This document shows positions 25,243-35,255 of a stretch of 64,000 nt of DNA, in pieces. The DNA is from a bacterium (lineage in GTDB: Bacteria > Bacillota > Bacilli > Lactobacillales > Streptococcaceae): positions 1 to 64,000 of the forward strand of contig CAJNCW010000004.1 of assembly GCA_905221345.1 (NCBI GenBank), given 5' to 3'. Under the pieces are notes generated by a model that saw only the letters and a program-made list of their open reading frames with translations, made no database searches and was not told the origin of the DNA. The position numbers and the translations under genes are program-made. Position 1 is the stretch's first letter. The number at the start of each line of letters is the position of its first letter.

Positions 25243-28026
25243 TTATCTCTTGATTTCTTCCATGACATATGCCTCAATCACATCATCCATCTTGATATCA
25301 TTGTAGCCATCAATCATGAGACCACCTTCACGACCGTTTGTAACTTCTTTGACGTCGTCTTTGTAGTGTTTCAAGCTTGCGAGTTCGCCGTCATAGATAA
25401 CGACACCGTCACGGATGACACGGACTTTAGAATCACGGGTAACCTTACCACTCATAACCATAAATCCACCGATGGTTCCCACTTTAGATACCTTGAAGGT
25501 TTCACGGATAACTGCTTCACCGATAACTTTTTCTTCGAATTCTGGATCAAGCATCCCTTTCATAGCTTCTTCCATCTCTTCGATAACCTTGTAGATAATG
25601 CTGTGGAGACGGATTTCTACATCGTCAGCTTCGGCTTGTTGACGCGCTTGTGGTGTAGGGCGTACGTTGAAACCAACGATAAAGGCATTGGAAGCTTCGG
25701 CAAGGGTCACGTCAGATTCATTGATGGCACCGACTGCCGAGTGGACAATGGTAACTTTGACACCTTCTACATCGATCTTTTGAAGTGAGGCAGAAAGGGC
25801 TTCAACAGAACCTTGTACGTCGGCCTTGATGATAACGTTAACTGACTTAAGTTCACCAGCTTTGAGTGTATCAAAGAGGTTTTCAAGGCTGACACGTTGG
25901 GTAGCTTGGCGTTGTTTCATGAGGGCACGTTTTGCACGCTCTTCACCAGCTGCACGCGCAGATTTCTCATCCTCGTAAACGGCAAAGTGGTCACCCGCCA
26001 TTGGCGCTTCGTTCAAACCTGTAATAGAAACTGGTGTTGATGGGCCTGCAACCTTGACACGACGACCAAGGTCATTGGTCATAGCACGGACACGACCGAA
26101 AGTATTTCCGACAACGATAGGGTCTTGGACATTCAAGGTACCTTGTTGGACAAGAAGGGTTGCGACCGCACCTTTTCCTTTATCCAAGCGAGCTTCGATA
26201 ACCGTACCGATAGCACGCACTGTTGGGTCTGCCTTGAGTTCTTGGATTTCAGCCACAAGAAGGACTGTTTCCAAGAGTTCATCGATGTTTTGGTTGAATT
26301 TAGCTGAGATTTCAACAAATTCAGAATCTCCACCCCAAGCTGTTGACATAACACCATGCTCTGCCAATTCACCGATAACACGTTCTGGGTTGGCACCTGG
26401 TTTATCAATCTTGTTGATGGCTACGATAATTGGAACGTTCGCTGCTTTTGAGTGGTTGATGGCTTCGATAGTCTGAGGCATAACCCCGTCATCTGCCGCA
26501 ACGACCAAGATAGTAATATCGGTAACAGACGCACCACGCGCACGCATAGAAGTAAAGGCCGCGTGTCCTGGTGTATCAAGGAAGGTAATCTTCTTGCCAT
26601 TTTCCACGATTTGGTAGGCACCGATATGCTGAGTGATACCACCTGCTTCACCTGTCGCAACACGAGAGTTACGAAGGGTATCCAAGAGGGTGGTTTTACC
26701 ATGGTCAACGTGTCCCATGATGGTTACAACTGGTGGACGCTCAACCAATTCATCTTCGTTAAGATAGCCATCTTCGACAAAGAAACGTTCGATGTCGGCA
26801 TTATCCACTTCAACCTTTTGTTTGGCTTCGATACCATAATCCACCATGAGGAGTTCGATGGTTTCTCCATCTAAGGATTGGTTTTGTGTGGCCATCACAC
26901 CCATCATAAAGAGTTTCTTAACGATTTCTGCTGGTTCACGTTTGATACGTTTTGCGATTTCCGCAACAGTCATACCATCTGTATACTCAAATTCTGTTGG
27001 CAATTCGTGGAACTTACGCTCTGTAACAGGTTTTGGAGTCTGGTTACGGTTGTTTTGCTTGTTCCCTTTTTTATTTTTCTTGTTGTTATTCCAGTTACTA
27101 TTTCTTTGATTTCTCACTTGATTCTGACTACTTCGATTCTTTTGTTGTTTTCTAGGACCATCTTCTTCGTGATCATAATCGTCACGTTCTTTGTCTGGTC
27201 GAGCTTGTTTTTTACGACGTGTATCCACTGGCGCTTCTTTCGCTACAGGAGCTACTGTTACGGCTGGCTGCGTTTGTTCAGCTAGCTTAGCAGCTTCTTC
27301 AAAGATTTCCTCAGGTTCCTTGCGTTTATTAGCTTGAGCCAAGGCTTCTTTGGCTGCTTGCGATTGTTTGAAGCGCTCCTCGCTTGAGCGTGCGTACTCT
27401 GCATTTTGCTCTGCTTTTAGGGCTGCTGCACGGGCTTTAAAGTCAACACGTGGACCAGCTTGCTTGGGCTGGAAGTCTTGCTGCTGACGGCGATCATTGC
27501 TACGATTCCCTTGACCTTGTGGTTTTTTCCCTTGGTCGTTAAATCGACGATTGTCGCGGTTTCCTTGACCAGGTTTGCCACCATTACGACCGTCATTTTT
27601 CTGACGGTTGCCGTTTTGTTGTTGGTCACGGTTGTTGCCCTTGTTTTGTTTGCGTCGCTCTGCCTGCTCTTTGGCACGCGCCTCACGCTCCGCCTTGAAG
27701 TTTCGACTTTGTGGTCTTGCAGCCACTACTTTTTCTTCCTTAGGAACTGCAGGTGTAGCTGGTTTGCTTTCTTCCTTAGCGACAACTGGTTTAGTTGAAA
27801 CAGGCTTTTCTGCTTTCTTTTCTACACTTACTTTTGGTGCTGCAGGTTTTGCTTCTGCCTTCGGAGCAGCAGGCTTAAAGCTAGCTGCGATTTGCTCCGC
27901 AGCAGTAGCTTCCACGCTCGATGAGTGGCTTTTCACATCCAAGCCCAACTCTTTTGCACGCGCTACAACTTCTTTACTTTCTTTTCCAAGTTCTTTTGCG
28001 ATTTCGTACAATCTTTTCTTAGACAA
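25243..28026 (-). CDS. infB: Translation initiation factor IF-2
   Basis: 927-aa GTPase that brings fMet-tRNA to the 30S subunit. N-terminal IF2-N motif ([20 protein letters not shown]), a long Lys/Gln/Asn-rich linker (about 60-330), a second IF2-N, then the G domain with [20 protein letters not shown] and NKIDKP, followed by the C-terminal domains. Full length for streptococci. The linker has strongly repetitive RNNQN/KNNK codons, which vary between strains. Confidence 0.98.
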   Translation of the reverse strand: MSKKRLYEIAKELGKESKEVVARAKELGLDVKSHSSSVEATAAEQIAASFKPAAPKAEAKPAAPKVSVEKKAEKPVSTKPVVAKEESKPATPAVPKEEKVVAARPQSRNFKAEREARAKEQAERRKQNKGNNRDQQQNGNRQKNDGRNGGKPGQGNRDNRRFNDQGKKPQGQGNRSNDRRQQQDFQPKQAGPRVDFKARAAALKAEQNAEYARSSEERFKQSQAAKEALAQANKRKEPEEIFEEAAKLAEQTQPAVTVAPVAKEAPVDTRRKKQARPDKERDDYDHEEDGPRKQQKNRSSQNQVRNQRNSNWNNNKKNKKGNKQNNRNQTPKPVTERKFHELPTEFEYTDGMTVAEIAKRIKREPAEIVKKLFMMGVMATQNQSLDGETIELLMVDYGIEAKQKVEVDNADIERFFVEDGYLNEDELVERPPVVTIMGHVDHGKTTLLDTLRNSRVATGEAGGITQHIGAYQIVENGKKITFLDTPGHAAFTSMRARGASVTDITILVVAADDGVMPQTIEAINHSKAANVPIIVAINKIDKPGANPERVIGELAEHGVMSTAWGGDSEFVEISAKFNQNIDELLETVLLVAEIQELKADPTVRAIGTVIEARLDKGKGAVATLLVQQGTLNVQDPIVVGNTFGRVRAMTNDLGRRVKVAGPSTPVSITGLNEAPMAGDHFAVYEDEKSARAAGEERAKRALMKQRQATQRVSLENLFDTLKAGELKSVNVIIKADVQGSVEALSASLQKIDVEGVKVTIVHSAVGAINESDVTLAEASNAFIVGFNVRPTPQARQQAEADDVEIRLHSIIYKVIEEMEEAMKGMLDPEFEEKVIGEAVIRETFKVSKVGTIGGFMVMSGKVTRDSKVRVIRDGVVIYDGELASLKHYKDDVKEVTNGREGGLMIDGYNDIKMDDVIEAYVMEEIKR

Positions 28027-28042
28027 ATCATGTCCTCCTCTT

Positions 28043-28342
28043 CTATTCCATAAGAGACCTCATTTTCTTTGTAAATCCAGCATCTGTCACAGCCAAAACC
28101 TTTCTCGATTTTCCGACTGCTATGCTTAATTCCAGTGTTGAAAACACGGTTATAACTTCTACTTGATAATAGTCACTTTTATCTTGAATCTTCTTGGTCA
28201 GATTAGGACCAGCATCCTGTGCTAGAAAGACTAACTTGGCTTTCTGGTCTTGGATAGCCTTGACCACCAATTCTTCACCCGATATGATCCGGCCTGCTCG
28301 CTGAGCAAGTCCCAAGAGATTGCTTATCTTTTGCTTATTCAA
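28043..28342 (-). CDS. ylxQ: L7Ae-family ribosomal-like protein YlxQ
   Basis: 99-aa L7Ae/L30e-fold RNA-binding protein ([37 protein letters not shown]), probably recognising kink-turns. It overlaps ylxR by 8 bases and precedes infB by 16 bases, as in other Firmicutes. Precise RNA target unknown. Confidence 0.9.
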   Translation of the reverse strand: MNKQKISNLLGLAQRAGRIISGEELVVKAIQDQKAKLVFLAQDAGPNLTKKIQDKSDYYQVEVITVFSTLELSIAVGKSRKVLAVTDAGFTKKMRSLME

Positions 28343-28628
28343 GTCCTAACTCTCTTCTTTTCACTTTGTGATCCACATAGGCGATCAACTCGTCATAAAA
28401 GCTTTCTTCAACTTCCATGTTAAAGCTGCGGTTAAAGACTTTCTTCTTTTTTGCCTCTAGGGCTTCTGCATTGTCTAGCTTGATATAAGCGCCACGGCCA
28501 TTGGCCTTGCCTGTCGGATCGATAAAGACCTGTCCTTCTTTGTTCTTGACAATGCGGAGCAAATCACGCTTATCAATCACTTCATTGGATACAACAGACT
28601 TGCGCAAAGGGATTTTTCTTGTTTTCAT
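28335..28628 (-). CDS. ylxR: YlxR (RnpM-type) RNA-binding protein
   Basis: 97 aa from the ATG at 28628 (MKTRKIPLRKSVVSNEVIDK; SD GGAGGGAAAG). It has the family signature around GKANGRGAYI; homologues bind RNase P RNA and modulate its activity. The usual CxxC-type start seen in some family members is replaced by SVVSNE here. Positioned between nusA and ylxQ. Confidence 0.9.
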   Translation of the reverse strand: MKTRKIPLRKSVVSNEVIDKRDLLRIVKNKEGQVFIDPTGKANGRGAYIKLDNAEALEAKKKKVFNRSFNMEVEESFYDELIAYVDHKVKRRELGLE

Positions 28629-28649
28629 CTTTCCCTCCTCTAGCAATTT

Positions 28650-29786
28650 TTATTCTTCGATCAATTCGTCCGCAGCTGCGTAATCCACTTGACCTGCTTC
28701 TTCCATAGCTTCAAACTCACTGGCAGACTTGATATCGATACGGTAACCCGTCAAGTGAGCTGCCAAGCGAACGTTTTGTCCACGACGACCAATCGCAAGA
28801 GAAAGCTTGTTATCTGGAACAACGACCAAGGCACGTTTGCTGTCGTTTTCATCAAAGATAACTTGGTCAACCTCTGCAGGTGCGATGGCATTGTAGATAA
28901 ACTCAGCTGGATCTGCTACCCACTCGATAACGTCGATGTTTTCTTCGACAGGAATCATGCGATCGCTCTTGGCATCGTAACGAGCTGGGTGGAATTTGCT
29001 GGTGATTTTCTTGATGTTGGCACCACCTCGTCCAACGATTGTCCCGATAGCGTCCACGTTTGGATTGTGACTACGAACAGCAACCTTCGTACGGTCACCA
29101 GCTTCGCGGGCTACGCTCATGATTTCGACAGTTCCATCGTAAACTTCTGGAATTTCTTGCTCCATCAAGCGTTTGATCATTTCTGGATGGCTACGACTGA
29201 CAAATACATTGACACCACGAGGGTTGTCTTCAACCTTGTAAACGTAGACTTCGATACGGTCGTGGGAAGCAAAGACTTCTCCAGGGATTTGGTCTTGTTT
29301 TGACAATTGGGCTTCGATGCTGCCAAGGTTGACATAGATAAAGCGGTTGTCAAAACGTTCTACTGTACCAGACATGATTTCTTGTTCATGTTCTTTGTAA
29401 GTATTGTAGGTGATGGCACGTGTTTGCTTGCGCATTTTTTCCATAATGGTTTGTTTGGCAGATTGGGCTGCTACACGACCAAACTCAGCTGGTGCTTCTT
29501 CAAACTTGATTTTGTCACCAAGCTCATAGGCTGAATTAATGGCAAGAGCATCTTTCAAGCTGATTTCCAAACGGCTATCAAATACTTCATCAACAACTTC
29601 ACGGACAGTATAAACTGTAAAGTCTCCTGTTTTTTCGTTGAAATCGATGGCTACGCTGTCAGATTGACCATAGCGTCTACGATAAGCGGAACGAAGCGAC
29701 TCAACTACTGCGTCGATGATGTCTTCTTTGTTGATTCCCTTGTCTTCTTCCAAAATGCGGAAGGCCTCTAGCATTTCTTTACTCAT
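28650..29786 (-). CDS. nusA: Transcription factor NusA
   Basis: 378-aa elongation and termination factor. N-terminal RNAP-binding domain, S1 domain (about 130-200; GTVERFDNRFIYVNLG) and two KH domains (IVGRGGANIKKI; LAIGRRGQNVRLA). The Gram-positive short form lacks the C-terminal acidic repeats of proteobacteria. Lies in the rimP-nusA-ylxR cluster. Confidence 0.97.
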   Translation of the reverse strand: MSKEMLEAFRILEEDKGINKEDIIDAVVESLRSAYRRRYGQSDSVAIDFNEKTGDFTVYTVREVVDEVFDSRLEISLKDALAINSAYELGDKIKFEEAPAEFGRVAAQSAKQTIMEKMRKQTRAITYNTYKEHEQEIMSGTVERFDNRFIYVNLGSIEAQLSKQDQIPGEVFASHDRIEVYVYKVEDNPRGVNVFVSRSHPEMIKRLMEQEIPEVYDGTVEIMSVAREAGDRTKVAVRSHNPNVDAIGTIVGRGGANIKKITSKFHPARYDAKSDRMIPVEENIDVIEWVADPAEFIYNAIAPAEVDQVIFDENDSKRALVVVPDNKLSLAIGRRGQNVRLAAHLTGYRIDIKSASEFEAMEEAGQVDYAAADELIEE

Positions 29787-29828
29787 GTTCTTTTTACTTT
29801 TGAATCCTCAAAAGCTATCCTTTCTTTT

Positions 29829-30308
29829 CTATAGTTTTACTGCTAAACGTGCTTTTGATACTAAACTGTATGGAATTTGGACGGTTTTCTTACGTGTCTT
29901 GTCCATATACTCCATAGTCAACTCGTCCTCTTCGAAGGCCAACAAGGTTCCTTCAAAGACCTTTTGCTTATCGATGGCTTGGTAGAGCCCGACATGGATG
30001 TATTTCCCAACCGCTCCAGCGATAGCATCCTTGGTTTTCAAAGGACGTTCCAAGCCTGGACTGGTGATTTCTAGGAAATATTGTTCTGGGAAGGGATCAG
30101 GCTTGATAGTATCAAGAACAGGACTGATGATTTCTGTCAGGTCTGCCGTGTCGTTCAAGGTAATTCCTTCAGGTTTATCTACAAAAATACTGAGAATCAT
30201 GTCACTGCCAATCTTTCCATACTCGATATCCACGAGCTCGAAAGGCGCTTGGATGACAGGTTCTACAACTTCTCTGACTAATTCTACGATTGTTGCGATT
30301 GCGTCCAC
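29829..30308 (-). CDS. rimP: Ribosome maturation factor RimP
   Basis: 159-aa 30S assembly factor ([36 protein letters not shown]). The start is uncertain: the customary GTG at 30308 (VDAIATIV) is fused to a perfect SD (GAGGAGGTGG), giving no spacing, whereas an AUC codon (30297-30299) sits 8 bases after AGGAGG. The frame stays open upstream to 30356 but crosses a stable hairpin, so it is unlikely to be coding. First gene of the nusA-infB cluster. Confidence 0.88.
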   Translation of the reverse strand: MDAIATIVELVREVVEPVIQAPFELVDIEYGKIGSDMILSIFVDKPEGITLNDTADLTEIISPVLDTIKPDPFPEQYFLEITSPGLERPLKTKDAIAGAVGKYIHVGLYQAIDKQKVFEGTLLAFEEDELTMEYMDKTRKKTVQIPYSLVSKARLAVKL

Positions 30309-30321
30309 CTCCTCATAAGCA

Positions 30322-30347
30322 AGAGGCGAAGATATTTCCCCGCCTCT
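30322..30347 (-). promoter_or_regulatory. Leader hairpin upstream of rimP
   Basis: Minus-strand AGAGGCG...CGCCTCT stem just before the SD AGGAGG. It lacks a T-run, so it is more likely to affect translation or mRNA stability than to be a terminator. Confidence 0.6.
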
Positions 30348-30368
30348 CTTTCTCATATTCTTACTATC

Positions 30369-30397
30369 AGTATAGCACGTTTGTCAATTTATGTAAA
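30369..30397 (-). promoter_or_regulatory. Promoter of the rimP-nusA-infB operon
   Basis: Minus-strand TTTACA (30392-30397), 17-base spacer, TATACT (30369-30374). Confidence 0.7.
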
Positions 30398-30434
30398 GCA
30401 TAAGCACTCAAACGGCTGGTTTTCAAGCTATTTC

Positions 30435-31070
30435 TTAAAATTCTGCCTCAACTCGGTAGATCACTTGACCTTTGCTGGAGAATTTTTGCTCATACTCTGT
30501 CATGACATTGCCTTCAAAATCACTGGCATGCAAGTCCAGCCAAACCCCATTGAGCTTCATACCATACTGAGAAAAGCTCACTAGACTGTACTCAAACAAG
30601 CCACGATTATCTGTCTTGAAATGGATTTCCCCATTCTCAGGCAAGATGCGCTTGAAGGTATCCAAGAAACTCTTGTAAGTCAAACGACGTTTTTCATGGC
30701 GTTTTTTAGGCCAGGGATCTGAAAAGTTTAGGTAGAGACGATTAATCTCACCGTCTTCAAAGTAGTCGGTCAAATCTGAACCATCTACCCACAGCAATTT
30801 GATATTGGGCACTCCAACTTCAAGCACCTTGTCCAAGGCATAACTCAATACCGACTTTTGGATATCAATTCCAATGTAGTTGATGTCAGGATTTTGCTTG
30901 GCCATTCCTGATACGAAGGCCCCTTTCCCACTTCCAACTTCAACATGAATAGGATGATCATTTCCAAACAAGTCTCGCCATTTCCCTTTTGCTTCTAAGG
31001 GATTGAGGACCACATACTGAGGATTGGCCTCTAGTAATTCTGTCGCCCCTTTACGATTTCTAACTCTCAT
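30435..31070 (-). CDS. trmB: tRNA (guanine-N7-)-methyltransferase TrmB
   Basis: 211-aa SAM enzyme that makes m7G46 in tRNA. Motifs: [15 protein letters not shown] (SAM), GIDIQKSV, and the catalytic/substrate stretch [17 protein letters not shown]. Its start overlaps the ccrZ stop by 4 bases, and the ccrZ-trmB pair is conserved in streptococci. Confidence 0.97.
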   Translation of the reverse strand: MRVRNRKGATELLEANPQYVVLNPLEAKGKWRDLFGNDHPIHVEVGSGKGAFVSGMAKQNPDINYIGIDIQKSVLSYALDKVLEVGVPNIKLLWVDGSDLTDYFEDGEINRLYLNFSDPWPKKRHEKRRLTYKSFLDTFKRILPENGEIHFKTDNRGLFEYSLVSFSQYGMKLNGVWLDLHASDFEGNVMTEYEQKFSSKGQVIYRVEAEF

Positions 31071-31861
31071 CTCTTCTTTCCATACTTGTCACGGAAGACA
31101 CGCAAGGCGTAAATCTCCCGGTTTACATTATCTAAATCTTGATTTACAAAGTATTTGGCAATCTGGCTCAAGTAAGAATACTGACCATACCAATACAATT
31201 TATCTAACACTGTCTGATTGTACTTATAACCGTAATAAGTTAGCCAATCATGCCAATGTTGCTCTGGAATATAATGACACAACATATGCGCCACATCAAA
31301 CATACGATCCGTCAGGCGAACCGAATCCCAATCCACTAGATAAACGAGGCCACTCTCTGTCTCAATCCAATTACTATGGCGAAGATCCCCATGCACAATC
31401 GTTGCATGGTCTTCTCTAAAACCTGGAACCGTCCTGCGCAAATCATCAATCACCGAATTTAAGTACTGATGTCGTTTCAAGACTTCGGGTGCTTCCTGCC
31501 TCCAAGACTGCAACAAGTCTACTGGCGTCTCCATGGTATATCCCAAACGGCTCAACTGCTTCATCAAAGGACGTGAGCGGTGAAGACGTGTTAGGATATT
31601 GATAATCTGCTTGCGGTTCATATCATGCGGTGTCAAGATTTTACCCGTCAACCATTCCTGGGCACACATATCACGACCATCTGGCAAACGACGAGTCCAT
31701 AGTAATTGAGGAGCGATTTGTTCTCTGGCTAGGCCAGGTAGGATTGGAGAGGTGTTCATTTTTACAAAGACGCGCTTCCCATCAGGGTAGCTTCCCATAT
31801 AAGCCTTGCCGCTCTTCCCAGGGATAGGGGTCAGCGTTAGCTCATTATCACCCAAGTCCAT
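31067..31861 (-). CDS. ccrZ: Cell-cycle regulator CcrZ (choline/aminoglycoside-kinase fold)
   Basis: 264-aa protein-kinase-like phosphotransferase. Catalytic loop [11 protein letters not shown] and metal-binding LVDWDSV. In pneumococcus this protein acts at the division site to license DnaA-driven replication initiation; a nucleoside-like substrate has been proposed for the family. Here it is the first gene of ccrZ-trmB and follows the ecsAB genes. Confidence 0.92.
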   Translation of the reverse strand: MDLGDNELTLTPIPGKSGKAYMGSYPDGKRVFVKMNTSPILPGLAREQIAPQLLWTRRLPDGRDMCAQEWLTGKILTPHDMNRKQIINILTRLHRSRPLMKQLSRLGYTMETPVDLLQSWRQEAPEVLKRHQYLNSVIDDLRRTVPGFREDHATIVHGDLRHSNWIETESGLVYLVDWDSVRLTDRMFDVAHMLCHYIPEQHWHDWLTYYGYKYNQTVLDKLYWYGQYSYLSQIAKYFVNQDLDNVNREIYALRVFRDKYGKKR

Positions 31862-31908
31862 TTCTTTCCTCCGTATAAAGTTTCCTTACTATTCTACTAG
31901 TTTTTGGT

Positions 31909-32958
31909 CTATTCGTCAACCAGTCTTTTTAGTTGATAAGGCAAATAAAACAATTGTAGGAAGAGACTAGCCCCTACAAGAGCCAACAAGGCTATTTTTT
32001 CTTGAAAAACCACTGCTCCGACCAGCAATTCCAACAAAAGAACTGCACTTCCCACACCGAGCAAAATCTGTTTCAATCCCTTCTCTTTCTCCCCTTTTTC
32101 TAGTGGAAAAAGCTGGGTCAAGTATTGGTAATCAAAGGCGTGATATAGGGCTAGCAATTGGAAGAGCAAGAGGTAATTAAATAGAACCACCACTGCCATC
32201 GCAATCCAAGATTGCTCGATAAAGATCACAGCTAACAAGGATAGGAGCAAAAGGCGCAAACTAAGGGCAAAGAGGTCTCCATTTCGCAGATAAGAACGGA
32301 TATAGAGGTTTTGCCAGATCTTCCCTGGCACCTTTTGAACAGTCTTTAGGATGAAATCTAGATAAGCGCGACGTTTGACACTATTTGAAACGCCCTTGAC
32401 CTGAGTAAAGAGAGCAAAAAAACGAAGCAAGACTTGCTTGCGCTTGCTTTCTTGGGCGATCACATAGTCCCAGTCAAGCCCGTTCTCTGTAAAAAATTTA
32501 CTGGCTTTTTGGCGAAAGAAGAGATATTTCCCAGCTCCCAATAAAAGCACATAGATGAAAAAAGCTGGCAAGCCATAGCCCATGGCTAAAAATAAGGGCG
32601 CAAATAAAAGCAAGAAAAGGGTTTGGACAAAGAGCCAAAAGACCAGTGAGCGCACTGTCTGCCCTTTGAGGTGAGACTTAACCTCCTCTTCACTGACTAA
32701 GAGAAAGAGCTTGTCAGGTCCTTCCATATAGGTCGCGATTCCTCCCCAAGCCAAAAGTAAGACAGATACAATCCCCAAAAACAAGAGGATAGGCCAGTGG
32801 TTTTCAGGAAAATCTTGCAAGAGTTGACTGTACTGGTAAGCTAGAAAACCGATGAGAACTAGCAGGAACAAGACAAAGTGGTCATTTAGAACATAACGCA
32901 GATAACCAACACACTCCTTACGAAAAGCCTGCTTTCTCCTTAAAAACAAGTCTTTCAT
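31909..32958 (-). CDS. pptB: ABC exporter permease EcsB/PptB
   Basis: 349-aa EcsB-family permease with six to eight hydrophobic segments (LVLIGFLAYQYSQL, LLFLGIVSVLLLAWGG, LLLLSLLAVIFIEQSW). Pairs with the ATPase encoded immediately upstream, whose stop it overlaps by 4 bases. In streptococci this pair (PptAB) exports short peptide pheromones and related small peptides. Confidence 0.88.
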   Translation of the reverse strand: MKDLFLRRKQAFRKECVGYLRYVLNDHFVLFLLVLIGFLAYQYSQLLQDFPENHWPILLFLGIVSVLLLAWGGIATYMEGPDKLFLLVSEEEVKSHLKGQTVRSLVFWLFVQTLFLLLFAPLFLAMGYGLPAFFIYVLLLGAGKYLFFRQKASKFFTENGLDWDYVIAQESKRKQVLLRFFALFTQVKGVSNSVKRRAYLDFILKTVQKVPGKIWQNLYIRSYLRNGDLFALSLRLLLLSLLAVIFIEQSWIAMAVVVLFNYLLLFQLLALYHAFDYQYLTQLFPLEKGEKEKGLKQILLGVGSAVLLLELLVGAVVFQEKIALLALVGASLFLQLFYLPYQLKRLVDE

Positions 32959-33686
32959 AGGTCCTCCTCTTTGGTTAGAGCCAAGTAAATATCATTCAAA
33001 CTCGCTTCAGGCATGTCAAAGGCTTCACGGAGTTGCTGGAGGTTCCCCTGAGCCCGCACCTCTCCCTTGTGGAGAATAACAAAGGAATCACACATCTTTT
33101 CTGCTGAGTCTAGCACGTGGGTACTCATGAGGATGGACTTGCCTTTTTGCTTTTCCACTTCCAAAAGCTGAATCAAGTCGGCAATCGCCAAGGGATCGAG
33201 ACCAAGAAAAGGCTCATCAACGATGAAAAGACTCGGATCTACGACAAAAGCACAGATAATCATGACCTTCTGCTTCATCCCTTTTGAGAAATGTACTGGA
33301 AACCAGTCTAATTTTTGATCCAAACGAAACATTTTTAACAAAGGTTCCACACGATCAAAAGCCACTTTTTGCTCAATACCATAGGCCATGGCAACCGTCT
33401 CGATATGCTCTCTGAGGGTCAATTCCTCATACAGACTAGGCGTTTCTGGGATATAGCCAATCTGCTTGCGATAGCTGGTCGCATCTTCTCGCAGGGTGAG
33501 ACCATTAATCTTGATTTCTCCACTGTAAGGTGTCAACAGACCAATAATCTCATTGATTGTCGTTGATTTCCCAGCACCGTTGAGCCCAATCAAACCGACC
33601 AACTGCCCACTTTCAACTGTAAAGGATACATCTTTCAAGACAGGAACGTGAACATAGCCTCCTGTCAGGTTTTTAATTTCTAACAT
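32955..33686 (-). CDS. pptA: ABC exporter ATPase EcsA/PptA
   Basis: 243-aa ATP-binding subunit: Walker A GLNGAGKST, signature FSKGMKQKV, Walker B LFIVDEPFLGLD and the H-loop in MSTHV. It drives the permease encoded next. Divergent from hit, with 67 bp between starts. Confidence 0.93.
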   Translation of the reverse strand: MLEIKNLTGGYVHVPVLKDVSFTVESGQLVGLIGLNGAGKSTTINEIIGLLTPYSGEIKINGLTLREDATSYRKQIGYIPETPSLYEELTLREHIETVAMAYGIEQKVAFDRVEPLLKMFRLDQKLDWFPVHFSKGMKQKVMIICAFVVDPSLFIVDEPFLGLDPLAIADLIQLLEVEKQKGKSILMSTHVLDSAEKMCDSFVILHKGEVRAQGNLQQLREAFDMPEASLNDIYLALTKEEDL

Positions 33687-33700
33687 ATTTTCTCCGAATC

Positions 33701-33709
33701 TGGTATAAT
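33701..33709 (+). promoter_or_regulatory. Extended -10 promoter of hit
   Basis: TGGTATAAT (TATAAT at 33704-33709), 44 bases before the hit ATG. Confidence 0.65.
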
Positions 33710-33753
33710 GTAGCTATATTATATCAAAATTCAATACAGTAGAGGTGGATTTT

Positions 33754-34164
33754 ATGTCAGATTGCATTTTTTGTAAGATCATCGCAGGGGAGATTCCTGC
33801 TTCAAAAGTATACGAGGACGAGCAGGTTCTTGCCTTTCTTGATATCTCTCAAGTAACGCCTGGACACACCTTGGTCGTACCAAAAGAGCACTATCGCAAT
33901 CTTTTAGAGATGGATGCTGCAAGTGCCAGCCAACTCTTTGCCCAAGTGCCAACAGTGGCTCAAAAAGTCATGAAGGCTACCAAGGCTGCTGGCATGAATA
34001 TCATTGCCAACTGCGAGGAAGTCGCTGGTCAAACGGTCTTTCATACCCACGTGCACCTCGTTCCTCGCTATGGTACAGAAGATGACCTCAAGATTGACTT
34101 TATTGCCCACGAACCAGACTTTGACAAACTCGCTCAAGTCGCTGAAACCATCAAAAACGCCTAA
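33754..34164 (+). CDS. hit: HIT-family hydrolase
   Basis: 136-aa histidine-triad protein with a CxxC near the N-terminus (DCIFCKIIAGEIPA) and the triad HTHVHLVPR. Hydrolyses nucleoside phosphoramidates or adenylylated compounds. The start is the ATG at 33754 after AGAGGTGG; an in-frame GTG at 33745 overlaps that SD. Followed after 9 bp by a small membrane-anchored protein gene. Confidence 0.93.
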   Translation: MSDCIFCKIIAGEIPASKVYEDEQVLAFLDISQVTPGHTLVVPKEHYRNLLEMDAASASQLFAQVPTVAQKVMKATKAAGMNIIANCEEVAGQTVFHTHVHLVPRYGTEDDLKIDFIAHEPDFDKLAQVAETIKNA

Positions 34165-34173
34165 GGAGTTGCC

Positions 34174-34452
34174 ATGAAACTATCAAATCTACTGCTATTT
34201 GCAGGAGCTGCAGCTGGAAGTTATTTTGTCGTAAAAAATCGCCAAGCCATCACAGAGGAATTTATGGATACTAGCGACCGCGTCGAAGCCATTAAGGAGG
34301 ATTTGGATATCATCCAAAACAGCCTGCAAATCATCGACCAACAAAAAGCCCTTATCAAGGAATACCAAAAAGACCTAACCTACAAGTTCAAAGTCTTAGA
34401 AAAGGATTTCCAAACCAGAATGGCAGTCCTCCAAGAAGAAAAACAAGGATAA
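34174..34452 (+). CDS. Small membrane-anchored coiled-coil protein
   Basis: 92 aa: one N-terminal hydrophobic segment (LSNLLLFAGAAAGSYFVV) then a charged helix predicted to coil (SDRVEAIKEDLDIIQNSL; KALIKEYQKDLTYKFKVLEK). Cotranscribed with hit (SD AAGGAG). Function unknown; the hit pairing is common in streptococci. Confidence 0.8.
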   Translation: MKLSNLLLFAGAAAGSYFVVKNRQAITEEFMDTSDRVEAIKEDLDIIQNSLQIIDQQKALIKEYQKDLTYKFKVLEKDFQTRMAVLQEEKQG

Positions 34453-34515
34453 GAGAGTCTCCAACTTTCCTTAAACTCTTTTTTGGATACTAGGTTTGAA
34501 CAGAAAAAGGAGGGA

Positions 34516-35175
34516 ATGAAAGTGAAACAGTTTTTAAAAGTTCTAGCGAAGGTCATCGCGATCCCTTGTGGTTGCCTCTGCCTGCTTGCAGCCCTGGCAT
34601 TTCTACTACTGATGAATCTTTTCAAGGCCTCACCGAGTGACATCCAAAAAGGGAATGACGACTTAAAACAAATCTTTATCTCTCTTGACATGCCTCCTGA
34701 GAAAGTAGAATCAAATGGAAGGTATCAATTTGAGGGTGGAGGCTTACATTTTTATGTTACTTTCTCAGATGAGGTCATCAATAGCCACCCCGTCCTAAAA
34801 GAAAGTCCAAAACTTACCAAAAACCGACTCGAAGTCTATGTCCTCCAGACAGGAGAGATTTCCTACTATAAAGTAGGGGATAACTTGTTCAACCATGGCT
34901 TATTCCAATTTTTAGAGAAGGAAAGCGAGAAGTATCTCCAAGAAAAAGGAAAGAAATTTAACCCTAATTACTCACTTCTCTTTTGGGATGATCAGGAAAG
35001 TTTTAAAAAGGGAATTTCATTCTATGAAAAAGCTTTGACTTTGGTGGATATTCAGGATAACTCGGCGATCAAGCACATTGATTCTATCACAGTTAAGCCT
35101 GGCAAAGAAGCGGAAATCAAGCAACTCATCCAGGAGATGGATGAGGCTGGCTTGCTCACTCAAAAGTATAAATAG
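34516..35175 (+). CDS. Conserved membrane-anchored protein, function unknown
   Basis: 219 aa from the ATG at 34516. A hydrophobic N-terminal segment (IAIPCGCLCLLAALAFLLLM) is followed by an extracellular-type domain (YQFEGGGLHFYVTFSDEVI; LEVYVLQTGEISYYKVG). The cysteines CGC lie inside the hydrophobic segment but do not form a clean lipobox. An AGGAGG lies 2 bases before the ATG and 8 bases before an in-frame GTG at 34522, which may be the true start. Convergent to dnaJ with a shared terminator. Confidence 0.7.
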   Translation: MKVKQFLKVLAKVIAIPCGCLCLLAALAFLLLMNLFKASPSDIQKGNDDLKQIFISLDMPPEKVESNGRYQFEGGGLHFYVTFSDEVINSHPVLKESPKLTKNRLEVYVLQTGEISYYKVGDNLFNHGLFQFLEKESEKYLQEKGKKFNPNYSLLFWDDQESFKKGISFYEKALTLVDIQDNSAIKHIDSITVKPGKEAEIKQLIQEMDEAGLLTQKYK

Positions 35176-35227
35176 TAGACCAGCTGGAAAATGATTTTCT
35201 CGGTGCTAAATTTCCAAAGATTACACA

Positions 35228-35252
35228 AAAAAAGAGCCAATCGGCTCTTTTT
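35228..35252. terminator. Bidirectional terminator between the 34516 gene and dnaJ
   Basis: AAAGAGCC-AATC-GGCTCTTT with A-run on the left and T-run on the right, so it works for both converging genes. Confidence 0.9.
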
Positions 35253-35255
35253 ACT

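Noticed and set aside
25189..25788. Plus-strand open frame of 199 codons opposite infB
   Set aside because: Antisense of a conserved GTPase gene; no ribosome-binding site and no recognisable protein.
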